Assembly (NCBI RefSeq): GCF_014207845.1 | Contig: NZ_JACHLC010000001.1 | Location: forward strand, 248,001-312,000 | Length of the DNA: 64,000 bases | DNA from: Chryseobacterium shigense | Lineage (GTDB): Bacteria; Bacteroidota; Bacteroidia; Flavobacteriales; Weeksellaceae | Direction: 5' to 3' | Part shown: positions 34,590 to 44,429 of the stretch, one piece after another | Numbering within the stretch: the first letter of the stretch is position 1 | Layout of the letters: each line of letters opens with the position of its first letter | Notes under the pieces: generated by a model | What the model was told of the DNA's origin: nothing | The model's database searches: none | What the model saw: only the letters and a program-made list of their open reading frames with translations | Position numbers and translations under genes: made by a program

Positions 34590-36371
34590 GTGAAATTAGT
34601 TTTTAAAATACTTTTCATTTTTATCCTTGCTGCAGGAAATTTCTGTACAGCACAGGATTCCACGCGGGTTACCCAGGCCTATAAATCTGCTGTAAGACTG
34701 AAAAAAGCGGTAGATAATAATGATAATAAAGGGGTTGCCGACAGTTATGTAGGAATTGCAAACGATTATTATAACCAGGGAAATTATGCCAAAAGCGAAG
34801 AATTTTTGGTTAAGGCCAGGAATATTTATAAAAATCTAAACGATAAAAAGAATCTGGAATCCGTGACCCGGAAAATTGCCCAATCACAGGAAAAGCAGAA
34901 TAAAATAACTCCTGCGATAAGCAATTACAGCATGGCAGCCGACATGAGCTACAGTGAAAAAAGCAAAGCAGTTAATACCAATGATGCCGCAAGGCTCTCT
35001 GCTCCTACAACTGAACAAAAAGCTGAAGCCATTCAGGATAACATCAACATAACCCTTAAAGATAAGGATAAAGGAAATCTGGCTGAAAGTTACAGTCAGA
35101 TGGCGGATATCAATATACAGCAGAAAAATATTCCCAAAGCAGAAGAAAACCTGAACAATGCCTATGTAATTTCCAAAAAAGAAGCCCCTCAGCAGGCTTT
35201 GGAGATCAACCGGAAGCTTACCGATTTCTATGTTGAAAACAGGAACTTTGAAAAAGCCATTGAAGCCAAAAAGAAAGTACTGAAAGAAGATTTTGTCAAG
35301 GAAAATTCACAGGAAAAAGTAAACCAGATTCAGGAGCTGGCTGATATTTATATCAAAAAAAATGATCCGGAAGAAGCCGTGGTCTTATTAAAAAATGCCT
35401 ACGGAATTGCTTTGGAAAAAGGGCACACGCTCGAAGCTCAGAAAAGTGTAAAAAAGCTGGACAGTCTTTACAATATTTCAGGGAATACCGGAGCTTCAGT
35501 TTCGCTGTACAGGGATTTTCTCGGGAAACTTCCCGATCTTGTTTCTAAAGACAGAAGCCTGGTAGACAATAAAATACTGGAAGATACCGAACAGAGAATT
35601 TCCCAGCTTGAAAAAGAAAAAGAGCTGAAAGATGCCCTTATCCGGAAGAAAAATGTCTTTAATTACAGCCTGATTGGAGCTCTGGTTCTGCTTACCGGAC
35701 TGATCGTATTTATTTTCAGGACTTTGAAGAAAGTTCAGATCAAAAATAAAAAAATTGCGCTGCAATCATTACGGCGTGAAATGAATCCGCATTTTATCTT
35801 TAACAGCTTGAACAGCGTTAATCATTTTATTGCGACCAATAATGAGCTGGAAGCCAATCAGTATCTCACAAAATTCTCCAAGCTGATGCGTGGTGTGATG
35901 GAGAATTCCACAAAAGATTTCATTCCTTTTCAGCAGGAGCTGGATTTGCTTCAGAATTACCTTGCTCTTGAAAAGACCCGTTTTGCAGATAAATTCGATT
36001 ATGAAATTGAGGTAGATGAAAGCCTGAATATGCAAAGCCTGAAAATTCCCGGAATGCTCATTCAGCCGTTCCTTGAAAATGCAGTATGGCACGGATTGCG
36101 CTACAGAACTGAAAAAGGATTTTTAAAACTGAATGTTGAAAAAGAAACCCGGCATTTAAAAATAACCGTTGAAGACAACGGAATAGGTATTGAGGAAAGT
36201 AAAAAGCAAAAGACCCAGCACCAGAAAACCCGTGAAGGCCGCGGAATGAAAAATACCCTGGAAAGAATCAGTTTGCTGAACGACCTTTATAAAAAAGAAA
36301 TTTCCTGTTCCATAAAAGACAAAGAAAACAATAGTGGGGTTTTAGTAACCATAAAGATCAATCTGACCTGA
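34590..36371 (+). CDS. LytS/YehU-type sensor histidine kinase with TPR repeats
   Basis: The GTG at 34590 is chosen because a signal peptide (KLVFKILFIFILAAGNFCTAQ) begins there and a promoter lies just upstream; an ATG at 34422 would add 56 residues and precede the promoter. The product is 593 residues. TPR-like repeats fill residues 25-340 (periplasmic). One membrane helix follows (YSLIGALVLLTGLIVFIF). The His_kinase (PF06580) motif is REMNPHFIFNSLNS with H401. The ATPase part has QPFLENAVWHGLRY and VEDNGIGI. It should phosphorylate the LytTR regulator 50 bases downstream. A putative operator precedes it, so autoregulation is likely. Confidence 0.88.
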   Translation: MKLVFKILFIFILAAGNFCTAQDSTRVTQAYKSAVRLKKAVDNNDNKGVADSYVGIANDYYNQGNYAKSEEFLVKARNIYKNLNDKKNLESVTRKIAQSQEKQNKITPAISNYSMAADMSYSEKSKAVNTNDAARLSAPTTEQKAEAIQDNINITLKDKDKGNLAESYSQMADINIQQKNIPKAEENLNNAYVISKKEAPQQALEINRKLTDFYVENRNFEKAIEAKKKVLKEDFVKENSQEKVNQIQELADIYIKKNDPEEAVVLLKNAYGIALEKGHTLEAQKSVKKLDSLYNISGNTGASVSLYRDFLGKLPDLVSKDRSLVDNKILEDTEQRISQLEKEKELKDALIRKKNVFNYSLIGALVLLTGLIVFIFRTLKKVQIKNKKIALQSLRREMNPHFIFNSLNSVNHFIATNNELEANQYLTKFSKLMRGVMENSTKDFIPFQQELDLLQNYLALEKTRFADKFDYEIEVDESLNMQSLKIPGMLIQPFLENAVWHGLRYRTEKGFLKLNVEKETRHLKITVEDNGIGIEESKKQKTQHQKTREGRGMKNTLERISLLNDLYKKEISCSIKDKENNSGVLVTIKINLT

Positions 36372-36421
36372 TCGAGAGTAAAGAAAACTGCCCGTAATCT
36401 GCAATCTATTACCTGAAGAAA

Positions 36422-37156
36422 ATGAAAATAAGTGCTGTAATCATAGACGATGAGATCATTGCAAGAGAAGTTCTCAGAAGTTATATCACAAAATACTGCC
36501 CGCAGGTAGACATTGTAGGAGAGGCGGAAAATATCAGAGAAGCAGTTCCTTTAATTGCTGAAAAGCAGCCGCAGCTTGTCTTCCTTGATGTTGAAATGCC
36601 TTTCGGGAATGCATTTGATGTGCTGGAAGCCACCAAAGAATTTTCTTACGAAACCATCTTTATCACGGCATTTTCCCAATATTCATTACAGGCGCTCAAT
36701 AAATCGGCAAGCTACTATATTTTAAAGCCTATTGATATTCAGGAACTTATTCTGGCCGTCAATAAAGTAGCGGAAAGTCTTGAAAGAAAAGAAGAGCTTA
36801 ACCGTAATAAGATCCTCCTTGAAAATTTAAAATTAAAACCTGAAAAACAACAGCTTATCCTCCCAACATTACAGGGATTTGATGTTGTGAAAACTGAAGA
36901 TATCCTAAGGCTTCAGGCAGACGGAAACTTTACACAGGTTTATCTTACCGATGGCTCTAAAAAAATGGTCTGTCGCTTCCTGAAACATTTTGATGATCTG
37001 CTTGAAAATCCGTTTGTAAGAGTTCACCGTTCCCATATCATCAATGCAGGGTTTGTAAAATCCTATCATAAAAGTGGAACCGTTATGCTATCCGATGATA
37101 CGGAAATTGAAGTTTCAGGCAGTTTTAAAGATAATTTCCTGAAAGTCTTTTCCTGA
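36422..37156 (+). CDS. LytTR-family response regulator
   Basis: This 244-residue protein has a receiver domain at residues 3-120 (acidic D9-D10, phosphorylated D56 in LVFLDVEMPFGNAF, K102 in YYILKPIDI). A LytTR DNA-binding domain lies at 140-244 (VKTEDILRLQADGNFTQVYLTDG, FVRVHRSHIINAGFVKSY). LytTR domains bind direct repeats spaced two helical turns apart, exactly what is found upstream of this operon, the SIMPL gene and the MuiA gene. It is co-transcribed with the kinase at 34590. That it binds those repeats is inference. Confidence 0.93.
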   Translation: MKISAVIIDDEIIAREVLRSYITKYCPQVDIVGEAENIREAVPLIAEKQPQLVFLDVEMPFGNAFDVLEATKEFSYETIFITAFSQYSLQALNKSASYYILKPIDIQELILAVNKVAESLERKEELNRNKILLENLKLKPEKQQLILPTLQGFDVVKTEDILRLQADGNFTQVYLTDGSKKMVCRFLKHFDDLLENPFVRVHRSHIINAGFVKSYHKSGTVMLSDDTEIEVSGSFKDNFLKVFS

Positions 37157-37162
37157 GATTTA

Positions 37163-37195
37163 TTGTTCCTTAACAGCTTAAAGGCATTATTTTTG
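37163..37195 (+). promoter_or_regulatory. Promoter of the lipocalin gene
   Basis: TTG (37163-37165), 22 nt, TATTTTTG (37188-37195), 32 nt before the ATG. Confidence 0.5.
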
Positions 37196-37227
37196 AAGTT
37201 TTACCACAATCACAAAATATTCTGGTT

Positions 37228-37770
37228 ATGAAAACCCTTCATAAAATTGCGGTTCCCGTCACATTAGGTGCTCTGGGACTGGTTATTTATCATTCTTTTT
37301 CCACGGGAATACCAAAAGGAGCAGTGGCAGTCAAGAATTTTGATGCTAAAAAATACCTCGGAAGATGGTACGAAGTTGCCCGTTTCGATTACAGATTCGA
37401 AAAAAACATGGACAATGTTACTGCTGAATATTCCGAAAACACCAACGGCTCCATCCGTGTTGTTAATAAAGGCTACGACTACATTAAAAAAGAATGGAAA
37501 GAATCTGCAGGAGAGGCAGGATTTATAAAAGACAAAACAGACGCCCGTCTTAAAGTTTCATTTTTCAAACCGATCTGGGCGGGTTATAATGTCATTGATA
37601 TTGATGAAGATTATCAGTATGCCCTTGTTGCAGGAAGCAGCCTGAAATACTTATGGATTCTGTCCCGTACCACAAACCTTCCTGAAAGTATGAGACAGCG
37701 TTTCATTGAAAAAGCTAAAAAGATTGGTTATAATACCGATGATCTCATCTGGGTGAAGCATAATCAGTAG
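37228..37770 (+). CDS. Lipocalin (Blc-type)
   Basis: This 180-residue protein has an N-terminal hydrophobic segment (IAVPVTLGALGLVIYHSF) that may be a signal anchor; there is no lipobox cysteine, unlike E. coli Blc. The lipocalin signature is VKNFDAKKYLGRWYEVARFDYRFE (G-x-W at about residues 48-50). The family's later strands are VSFFKPIWAGYNVIDIDEDYQYALVAGSS and YLWILSRT. Bacterial lipocalins bind lipids in the envelope, often under stress. It follows the LytTR regulator by 71 bases but has its own promoter. Confidence 0.9.
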   Translation: MKTLHKIAVPVTLGALGLVIYHSFSTGIPKGAVAVKNFDAKKYLGRWYEVARFDYRFEKNMDNVTAEYSENTNGSIRVVNKGYDYIKKEWKESAGEAGFIKDKTDARLKVSFFKPIWAGYNVIDIDEDYQYALVAGSSLKYLWILSRTTNLPESMRQRFIEKAKKIGYNTDDLIWVKHNQ

Positions 37771-37839
37771 TAGTTTCCCCATCGCCGGTAATTATAGTTT
37801 TAAACAGTATCAGTCAAAGACAGAAAAAATCATTTTATC

Positions 37840-37870
37840 TTGTCACAGCCACAGATTTTCCCTTCATTTG
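37840..37870 (+). promoter_or_regulatory. Promoter of cinA
   Basis: TTG (37840-37842), 20 nt, TTCATTTG (37863-37870). One mismatch from the -7 consensus; 28 nt before the ATG. Confidence 0.45.
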
Positions 37871-37898
37871 CAGAAGATTTTTTTTCAAGCATTTATAT

Positions 37899-39149
37899 AT
37901 GGAAAAAGCTGTTCTGATTACCATCGGTGATGAAATCCTTTCCGGAAACACCGTTGATACCAATTCCAATTTCATTGCCACAGAGCTTAAAAATATAGGC
38001 ATACAGGTTACGCAGATCTTTACCATTTCGGATGAGATTGACACCATTAAAAACACTTTAGAAGCTGCTTTTAAGGTGGGTGACCTTATTATTACAACCG
38101 GTGGTCTGGGGCCGACAAGGGACGACAAGACCAAAAAAGCACTGGCAGAGTTTTTCAATGACGAAATTGCGCTGGATGAAGTTACTTTCAACCATCTTAA
38201 AAATTATATGGAAAGGCGGGGACGTCTGGATATTCTCGAAAGAAATAAAGAGCAGGCCTTTGTTCCTTCAAAATCTGTTGTTTTTCAGAACCATTATGGA
38301 ACAGCACCCTGTATGATGATGGAGCAGGATGGGAAATTATGTTTCAGCCTTCCCGGAGTTCCCTATGAAGTAAAACCGCTTATCAAAGACCAGATTATTC
38401 CTTATTTAAAAGAAAAATTCAATCTTTATTATCTCCATACCAGGATAGTTTCCGTGGTGGGAATTCCTGAAAGTATTCTTGCAGATATCATTGAAGATTG
38501 GGAACTTGCCCTCCCTGAAAACCTTGCCCTTTCTTATCTGCCCGTAGGCACCCGTGTAAAGCTGAGGATAACTGCTTCAGGAGATAATGAGAATGCTTTG
38601 AAACAGCAGACAGAAGATGAGATCCAGAAACTTCTTCCTTTGGTTGGCGACCATGTTATTGCAGTATCGGAAGACAAAATAGAAAAAATTCTGGCAGAAA
38701 TCCTTACAGAAAGAAAACTGACCATTTCCACGGCAGAAAGCTGTACCGGAGGTGAACTGGCAAAAATGATAACATCCAATTCCGGAAGCTCAAAATATTT
38801 CATGGGTGGTATTGTAGCATACGCCACGGAAAAGAAAACAGAAATTTTAAAAGTTTCTAAAGAGACCGTACACCAGTTCACGGTAGTAAGTGAGCAGGTA
38901 GCTGGCGAAATGGCAAAAGGATGCCAGGAATTATTCGGTACTGATATTTCACTGTCTACTACAGGAGTTGCAGGCCCCGGCAGAGGTGAAGACGGTAAGG
39001 AAGTAGGCACTGTTTTCTACACCATCAGGATCAATGAAAAGGAAGTTACTTCAAAACTCTATATGCCACATCTGGAAAGGCTTGATTTTATGAATTTTGT
39101 TTCCCAGAAAGTGATTCAGGATTTGGTGGGATTGTTAATTTCAGAATAA
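37899..39149 (+). CDS. cinA: CinA-family protein, nicotinamide-nucleotide amidase
   Basis: The 416-residue protein has the standard two-domain CinA architecture. The N-terminal molybdopterin-binding-like (COG1058) domain spans 1-170: AVLITIGDEILSGNTVDTNSNFIA, TTGGLGPTRDD. The C-terminal amidase domain spans 255-416: KLTISTAESCTGGELAKMIT, TTGVAGPG. The C-terminal domain deamidates NMN to recycle pyridine nucleotides; the N-terminal domain has ADP-ribose pyrophosphatase activity in some bacteria. It acts in the cytoplasm and appears monocistronic. Confidence 0.95.
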   Translation: MEKAVLITIGDEILSGNTVDTNSNFIATELKNIGIQVTQIFTISDEIDTIKNTLEAAFKVGDLIITTGGLGPTRDDKTKKALAEFFNDEIALDEVTFNHLKNYMERRGRLDILERNKEQAFVPSKSVVFQNHYGTAPCMMMEQDGKLCFSLPGVPYEVKPLIKDQIIPYLKEKFNLYYLHTRIVSVVGIPESILADIIEDWELALPENLALSYLPVGTRVKLRITASGDNENALKQQTEDEIQKLLPLVGDHVIAVSEDKIEKILAEILTERKLTISTAESCTGGELAKMITSNSGSSKYFMGGIVAYATEKKTEILKVSKETVHQFTVVSEQVAGEMAKGCQELFGTDISLSTTGVAGPGRGEDGKEVGTVFYTIRINEKEVTSKLYMPHLERLDFMNFVSQKVIQDLVGLLISE

Positions 39150-39267
39150 TTTTTTTGCCTGTTCATGATTAAAATAATTAATATTCGTTGGTGTTAATTT
39201 TTTTTATTGAAAAAAATCGTAACAAATTGTAAAAAAAACAGACATATATTATAAAATTGCTATCATA

Positions 39268-41325
39268 ATGAAAAAACTAACGCTTTCTTTGTTTTTATTG
39301 GCAGGCATTTGCTCACTCAGCACAGTGAACGGACAGACAAAAGCCGTAAAAACAGCAGTTAACAGCACAGATAAAGGCTTGGATATTGGCCTTATGGATA
39401 CTTCAGTACGCCCGCAGGATGATTTTTACAACTACGTAAGCGGAACCTGGATGAAAACAGCGAAAATTCCTTCCGATAAACCAACCTGGGGAAGTTTCAA
39501 CAAGCTTGCTGAAGATACGGATAACAACTCCATGACCATTCTGAACTCTCTTCTGAAAGATAAATTTGCTGACGGAAGCGAAGGTAAAAAGATCCAGGAC
39601 CTGTATGCTACTTATATGAACATGCAGAAAAGAAATGCAGACGGGGTTAAGCCTATTCAGGGGAATCTGAATAAAATTGATGCCATCAAAAATATGTCTG
39701 ATCTTCAGAATTATCTGATCTCTGTAACTAAAGACGGCGAAAATACTTTATACGGTTGGGGTGTTGATGCAGACCTTAAAGATTCTAAAATGAATGCAGT
39801 TTACTTAGGAGATGCTTCTTTAGGATTAGGAAGAGATTACTATCAGAAAGTAAACGAAAAAAATACGGAAGCTATTGCTGAATACCAGAAATATGTAGCT
39901 TCCATGCTTAAAGAGTTAGGTTACAAAAATGCTGATGCAGCTGCAAAAGGAATTGTTGATTTCGAGAAAAGCATTGCAAAGACTTATCTTACCAACGAGC
40001 AGAGCCGTGATAATACATTACAGTATAACCCAAGAACAATGGCTGAGCTTTCAACATTGGTAAAAGGCGTTGATATTCCTGCTTATCTTAAACAGGCAGG
40101 AGTAAATACAGATAAGGTAATTATCGGAGAAATAGGGTATTACAAAGATTTCGATAAACTGATCAATGCTCAGAACCTTCCCGTAATCAAAGATTATCTG
40201 AAATTCCACATGATTCACGGAAGTGCAGCTTACCTAAGCGAAAAGCTGGGAGATATGAGATTTGCTTTCTATGGCAAATATTTAAGAGGCCAGCAGGAGC
40301 AGAGAGCTTTAAACAAAAGAGGTTTCGAGCTTATCAATGGAACTCTTGGTGAAGCTTTCGGAAAATTATATGTTGAAAAATACTTCCCGGCAGAGGCAAA
40401 AGCCCAGATGGTGGAACTGATCGACTATTTAAAGAAAAGCTTTGCCGTTCACATCAATAACTTAGCATGGATGTCTTCTACAACAAAGGAAAAAGCAATG
40501 CAGAAATTGAACAAATTCACTGTAAAAGTTGCTTATCCGGACAAATGGAAAGATTATTCAAAATTAGATATCGTTCCTGAATCCAAAGGAGGAACATTAT
40601 ACTCAAACCTTCAGAATATCTCTGGATGGCAGTACAACAAAGATTTAGCGAAAATCGGGAAAGCTGTTGATAAAACAGAATGGGGTATGACACCGCAAAC
40701 GGTTAATGCTTACTACAACCCGGTAAACAACGAGATCGTATTCCCTGCCGCTATCCTTCAGCCGCCTTTCTTCAATCCTAAAGCAGATGCTGCTGTGAAT
40801 TTCGGAGGAATCGGTGCTGTTATCGGTCACGAAATGAGCCACGGATTTGATGATTCAGGTGCCCAGTTTGATGCAGACGGAAACCTTGTAGACTGGTGGA
40901 CACCGGAAGATAAAGCCAACTTCGAAAAAGCTACAAAAGCGCTTGCCGCTCAGTATGATAAATATGAGCCTGTAAAAGGAACTTTCGTAAATGGTACTTT
41001 CACAAACGGTGAAAATATCGCTGACTTAGGCGGAGTAAACATTGCTTACGATGCCCTTCAGATGTATTTGAAAGATAAAGGAAACCCGGGACAGATCAGC
41101 GGATTCACACAGGATCAGAGATTCTTCCTAAGCTGGGCAACCGTTTGGAGAACTTTATCCAGTGAAAAATATATGGTCAACCAGGTGAAAACAGACCCGC
41201 ACTCTCCGGGATATTTCAGAAGCTTCGGTCCGCTCATCAACGTTGATGCCTTCTACAAAGCATTTGATGTGAAAAAAGGAGATAAACTGTACAAAACTCC
41301 GGAAGACAGAATCAAAATCTGGTAA
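39268..41325 (+). CDS. M13-family zinc metallopeptidase (exported)
   Basis: The 685-residue protein has a cleavable signal peptide (MKKLTLSLFLLAGICSLSTVNGQ). The neprilysin-type N-terminal domain begins MDTSVRPQDDFYNYVSGTWMK. The zinc site is VIGHEMSHGFDDSG with H521 and H525, and the third ligand is in GENIADLGG. The end EDRIKIW is the usual family terminus. M13 enzymes cleave small peptides in the periplasm or outside the cell. A paralogue follows after a terminator; the two clearly arose by duplication. Here the mature protein is soluble rather than lipid-anchored. Confidence 0.95.
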   Translation: MKKLTLSLFLLAGICSLSTVNGQTKAVKTAVNSTDKGLDIGLMDTSVRPQDDFYNYVSGTWMKTAKIPSDKPTWGSFNKLAEDTDNNSMTILNSLLKDKFADGSEGKKIQDLYATYMNMQKRNADGVKPIQGNLNKIDAIKNMSDLQNYLISVTKDGENTLYGWGVDADLKDSKMNAVYLGDASLGLGRDYYQKVNEKNTEAIAEYQKYVASMLKELGYKNADAAAKGIVDFEKSIAKTYLTNEQSRDNTLQYNPRTMAELSTLVKGVDIPAYLKQAGVNTDKVIIGEIGYYKDFDKLINAQNLPVIKDYLKFHMIHGSAAYLSEKLGDMRFAFYGKYLRGQQEQRALNKRGFELINGTLGEAFGKLYVEKYFPAEAKAQMVELIDYLKKSFAVHINNLAWMSSTTKEKAMQKLNKFTVKVAYPDKWKDYSKLDIVPESKGGTLYSNLQNISGWQYNKDLAKIGKAVDKTEWGMTPQTVNAYYNPVNNEIVFPAAILQPPFFNPKADAAVNFGGIGAVIGHEMSHGFDDSGAQFDADGNLVDWWTPEDKANFEKATKALAAQYDKYEPVKGTFVNGTFTNGENIADLGGVNIAYDALQMYLKDKGNPGQISGFTQDQRFFLSWATVWRTLSSEKYMVNQVKTDPHSPGYFRSFGPLINVDAFYKAFDVKKGDKLYKTPEDRIKIW

Positions 41326-41342
41326 TCATTACCAAGAAATAA

Positions 41343-41373
41343 CAAAACCGTTCAGCAATGAGCGGTTTTTTGT
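41343..41373 (+). terminator. Intrinsic terminator between the two M13 genes
   Basis: Stem aaaaccg-tca / tga-cggtttt followed by a T run, 18 bases after the stop. Confidence 0.75.
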
Positions 41374-41593
41374 TTTACTATGGCAGGTTGCAAATGGTTG
41401 ATCATAGGCTATAGGGATTTAAATATTTAAATAATTAATTTTAGTTTGAATAACTGTTCTCTGCACTCCCAAGCTCTATTACACTCTAACCCTAAAACTC
41501 TCCAACCCGTAGTTATTTATCAATTATCGTTAATCACCTATCATTAAAGTTCGTATATTTGGTAAGTTTGTATACAATCAAAAATTATCTTTA

Positions 41594-43690
41594 ATGAAAA
41601 AGCTAAATATTGGAATACTTGCCCTTTCCGGCATTGTATTTTTAAACTCATGCGGAACGGCCAAAACGGCAGGTACAGAAACCAAAACTGAAACTACGGC
41701 AGCTGTTGCAGAACCTGTAAAAGAAGAAGTAAAAGAAGAGGGGATCAATTTATCATATATGGATAAAAGTGTTCGTCCGCAGGATGATTTTTTTAGCTAT
41801 GTGAACGGAAATTGGGTGAAAACTACCCAGATTCCTTCAGACAAAGCGAGCTGGGGTTCTTTCAATGCTTTGAGAGAAAATGTAGATGATGCTTCTCTGG
41901 ATATCCTGAACAAAATTTTATCAGAAACGTATTCTGCAGGATCTGAAGGACAGAAAATCCAGAATCTGTACGCATCTTTCATGGATGTAAACAAAAGAAA
42001 CGCAGAAGGATTAGCTCCGATTAAAGGAGACCTGGCAAAAATTGATGCCATTAAAAACCTGAATGACCTTCAGAAATACCTTCTCGAAGCTACAAAATTA
42101 GGCGATAATTCATTTTATGGATGGAGAGTAGGAGCAGATATGAAGAATTCCAACATGAATGCCGTATACCTTGGAGGTCCGGATCTCGGATTGGGAAGAG
42201 ACTATTATCAGAAAGTAAATGAGGCCAATACCAAAACCCTTGCAGAATATCAGACTTATGTAGGAAAACTGTTTGATATACTGGGAAATAAAAATTCGGT
42301 ACAGGCTGCTCAGAATGTGGTAAACTTTGAAAAACAGCTTGCCAATTACTTATTGACTCTGGAACAGAACAGAGATGCCAATTTAAAATACAACCCTAAA
42401 AATGTATCTGAACTTTCAGGACTGGTTAAAAATATTAACCTCGCAAAATATCTCAAGGATGCAGGTGTAAATACAGATAAAGTAATTGTTGGCGAATTGA
42501 AATATTACCAGAATATGGATCAGTTCATCACAGAAAAGAACCTTCCTTTGTTAAAAGATTACCTGAAATATCATTTAATTAACGGCAACGCCAGCAACCT
42601 GGATGATAAACTTGAACAGATCAGGTTTGATTTCTATTCAAAATACCTTCAGGGCCAGAAAGAACAGCGCCCGATGGACAAAAGAGGTCTTACCCTGGTA
42701 AATGGTGTTCTTGGTGAAGCTTTCGGGAAACTATACGTTGAAAAATACTTCACTCCTGAGGCAAAAGCCCAGATGGAAACCTATATCGATTACCTTTTGA
42801 GATCATTCAAGCAGCATATTAATGATATCGACTGGATGTCTCCTGCCACAAAAGTAAAGGCTCAGGAAAAACTGTCTAAATTCACCGTAAAGATTGCCTA
42901 TCCGGACAAATGGAAAGACTATTCCCAGTTAAAAGTAGAATCTCCGAAAGAAGGAGCAACATTATATTCCAACCTTCAGAACGTATCAGCATGGCAGTAC
43001 CAGAGAAGTCTTGATAAAGTAGGAAAACCGGTGGACAAAACAGAATGGGGAATGTCTCCGCAAACTGTAAACGCTTACTACAGCGGATCAAACAACGAAA
43101 TCGTTTTCCCTGCAGCCATTCTTCAGCCTCCTTTCTACAACCCTAAAGCTGATGCAGCCGTAAACTTCGGAGGTATCGGGGCAGTTATCGGTCACGAAAT
43201 TTCTCACGGCTTTGATGACAGCGGTTCACGTTTTGACGGAGACGGAAACCTGAACAATTGGTGGACAGATGAAGACCGTAAAAACTTTGACGCAAAAGTA
43301 GGACAGCTGGCTGCCCAGTACAGCGCTTACGAGCCGGTAAAAGGAAGCTTTGTAAACGGTAAATTTACAAGCGGTGAAAACATCGGTGATCTTGGTGGGG
43401 TAGCAGTAGCTTATGATGCCCTTCAGATGTACCTCAAAGATAAAGGAAACCCTGGAAAAATTAGCGGATTTACCCAGGATCAGAGATTCTTTATGAGCTG
43501 GGCAACAGTATGGAGAACAAAATCTACAGACCAGTATATGATTAACCAGGTGAAGACAGATCCTCACTCTCCGGGAGTGTTCAGGGCATTCGGTCCACTG
43601 GTGAATCAGGATGCATTTAATAAAGCATTTGATATAAAACCTGGAGACAAAATGTATAAAGCCCCTCAGGACAGAATAAAAATTTGGTAG
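41594..43690 (+). CDS. M13-family zinc metallopeptidase (lipoprotein)
   Basis: The 698-residue paralogue of the preceding enzyme shares near-identical motifs (SVRPQDDFFSYVNGNWVK, VIGHEISHGFDDSG with H534 and H538, GENIGDLGG, ending PQDRIKIW). Its signal peptide ends in a lipobox (LNSC, Cys20) followed by a Thr/Glu/Ala-rich linker to about residue 50, so it is anchored to a membrane. The pair may therefore differ in location rather than chemistry. Its 268-base upstream gap includes a terminator and a separate promoter region, so it is not in an operon with the first copy. Confidence 0.95.
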   Translation: MKKLNIGILALSGIVFLNSCGTAKTAGTETKTETTAAVAEPVKEEVKEEGINLSYMDKSVRPQDDFFSYVNGNWVKTTQIPSDKASWGSFNALRENVDDASLDILNKILSETYSAGSEGQKIQNLYASFMDVNKRNAEGLAPIKGDLAKIDAIKNLNDLQKYLLEATKLGDNSFYGWRVGADMKNSNMNAVYLGGPDLGLGRDYYQKVNEANTKTLAEYQTYVGKLFDILGNKNSVQAAQNVVNFEKQLANYLLTLEQNRDANLKYNPKNVSELSGLVKNINLAKYLKDAGVNTDKVIVGELKYYQNMDQFITEKNLPLLKDYLKYHLINGNASNLDDKLEQIRFDFYSKYLQGQKEQRPMDKRGLTLVNGVLGEAFGKLYVEKYFTPEAKAQMETYIDYLLRSFKQHINDIDWMSPATKVKAQEKLSKFTVKIAYPDKWKDYSQLKVESPKEGATLYSNLQNVSAWQYQRSLDKVGKPVDKTEWGMSPQTVNAYYSGSNNEIVFPAAILQPPFYNPKADAAVNFGGIGAVIGHEISHGFDDSGSRFDGDGNLNNWWTDEDRKNFDAKVGQLAAQYSAYEPVKGSFVNGKFTSGENIGDLGGVAVAYDALQMYLKDKGNPGKISGFTQDQRFFMSWATVWRTKSTDQYMINQVKTDPHSPGVFRAFGPLVNQDAFNKAFDIKPGDKMYKAPQDRIKIW

Positions 43691-43714
43691 AACAGCCAAA
43701 AATTGTTAGAAAAG

Positions 43715-43743
43715 AAAAACGCATCAGAAATGATGCGTTTTTT
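43715..43743 (+). terminator. Intrinsic terminator of the second M13 gene
   Basis: Perfect 12-bp stem (aaaaacgcatca / tgatgcgttttt) with GAAA loop. Confidence 0.85.
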
Positions 43744-43961
43744 ATTTATTTTTTCATAGTTTAGTGATATCGTAAAGTCATGATTTTACGTTACATATAT
43801 TAAAGGTTAAATTAAATATTTCAAGAAAAATCTTTACAAAATTTTGTATGTTACAGTTTTTTTTTAAATTTAAACATTGGATTGGTAATTTATTCGAATC
43901 ATCGGTAAATTACTCAAAAACAGATCCAAACCAAAATCAAAAATCTCAAAATAATAATAAT

Positions 43962-44408
43962 ATGGCAATGTTTAATTATGGTGTTGGCGGCAACGAGGTA
44001 AAAGTGGACGCTAATGAAGCGATTCAGGAAATACAGGAAAATAAATCGCTGATAGTGAGCCAGCTTACAACAGAGGAATCTTATACCCCTGAAATTGTAA
44101 CAGGTTTAAAAACAGTAGATGATGTCTTCAGGCATTTTCAGCCTTCTGTAGCTGTACAGCACGAAACAGAAGACGGTGGTGTAGTAGAGGAAGAATTCCG
44201 TTTTCAGAATCTTGCAGACTTTACACCAAAGAATCTCACTCAGAAATCAGATTATTTACAGCAGCTCAGCATGGAGCAGGAGCAATATAACAAAATTGTA
44301 CGCCAGCTGAAAACCAATAAAATTCTGCGTAATATGCTTGAGAATGAACAGACAAGGGCTGCATTCATCGAAGTATTGAAAGATGTGGCACAAGAACTTG
44401 AAAAATAA
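43962..44408 (+). CDS. tssB: T6SS contractile sheath small subunit TssB
   Basis: The 148-residue protein starts at ATG 43962; MAMFNYGVGGNEVKVDANEA is the usual N-terminus of Bacteroidota TssB. An ATG at 43848 would add 38 atypical residues and is rejected. Landmarks are ESYTPEIVTGLKTVDDVFRHFQPSV, EEFRFQNLADFTPKNL, and a C-terminal helix LRNMLENEQTRAAFIEVLKDV. TssB pairs with TssC to build the contractile sheath that drives the VgrG-tipped tube. The gene is 21 bases before tssC. A terminator lies upstream, leaving about 220 bases for its own promoter and a possibly long leader. Confidence 0.88.
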   Translation: MAMFNYGVGGNEVKVDANEAIQEIQENKSLIVSQLTTEESYTPEIVTGLKTVDDVFRHFQPSVAVQHETEDGGVVEEEFRFQNLADFTPKNLTQKSDYLQQLSMEQEQYNKIVRQLKTNKILRNMLENEQTRAAFIEVLKDVAQELEK

Positions 44409-44429
44409 TTATTTACACTAAATCAAATC

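Noticed and set aside
43848..43961. Upstream in-frame ATG for tssB
   Set aside because: It adds 38 residues not seen in the family. The usual N-terminus MAMFNYGVGGNEVKV begins at 43962.
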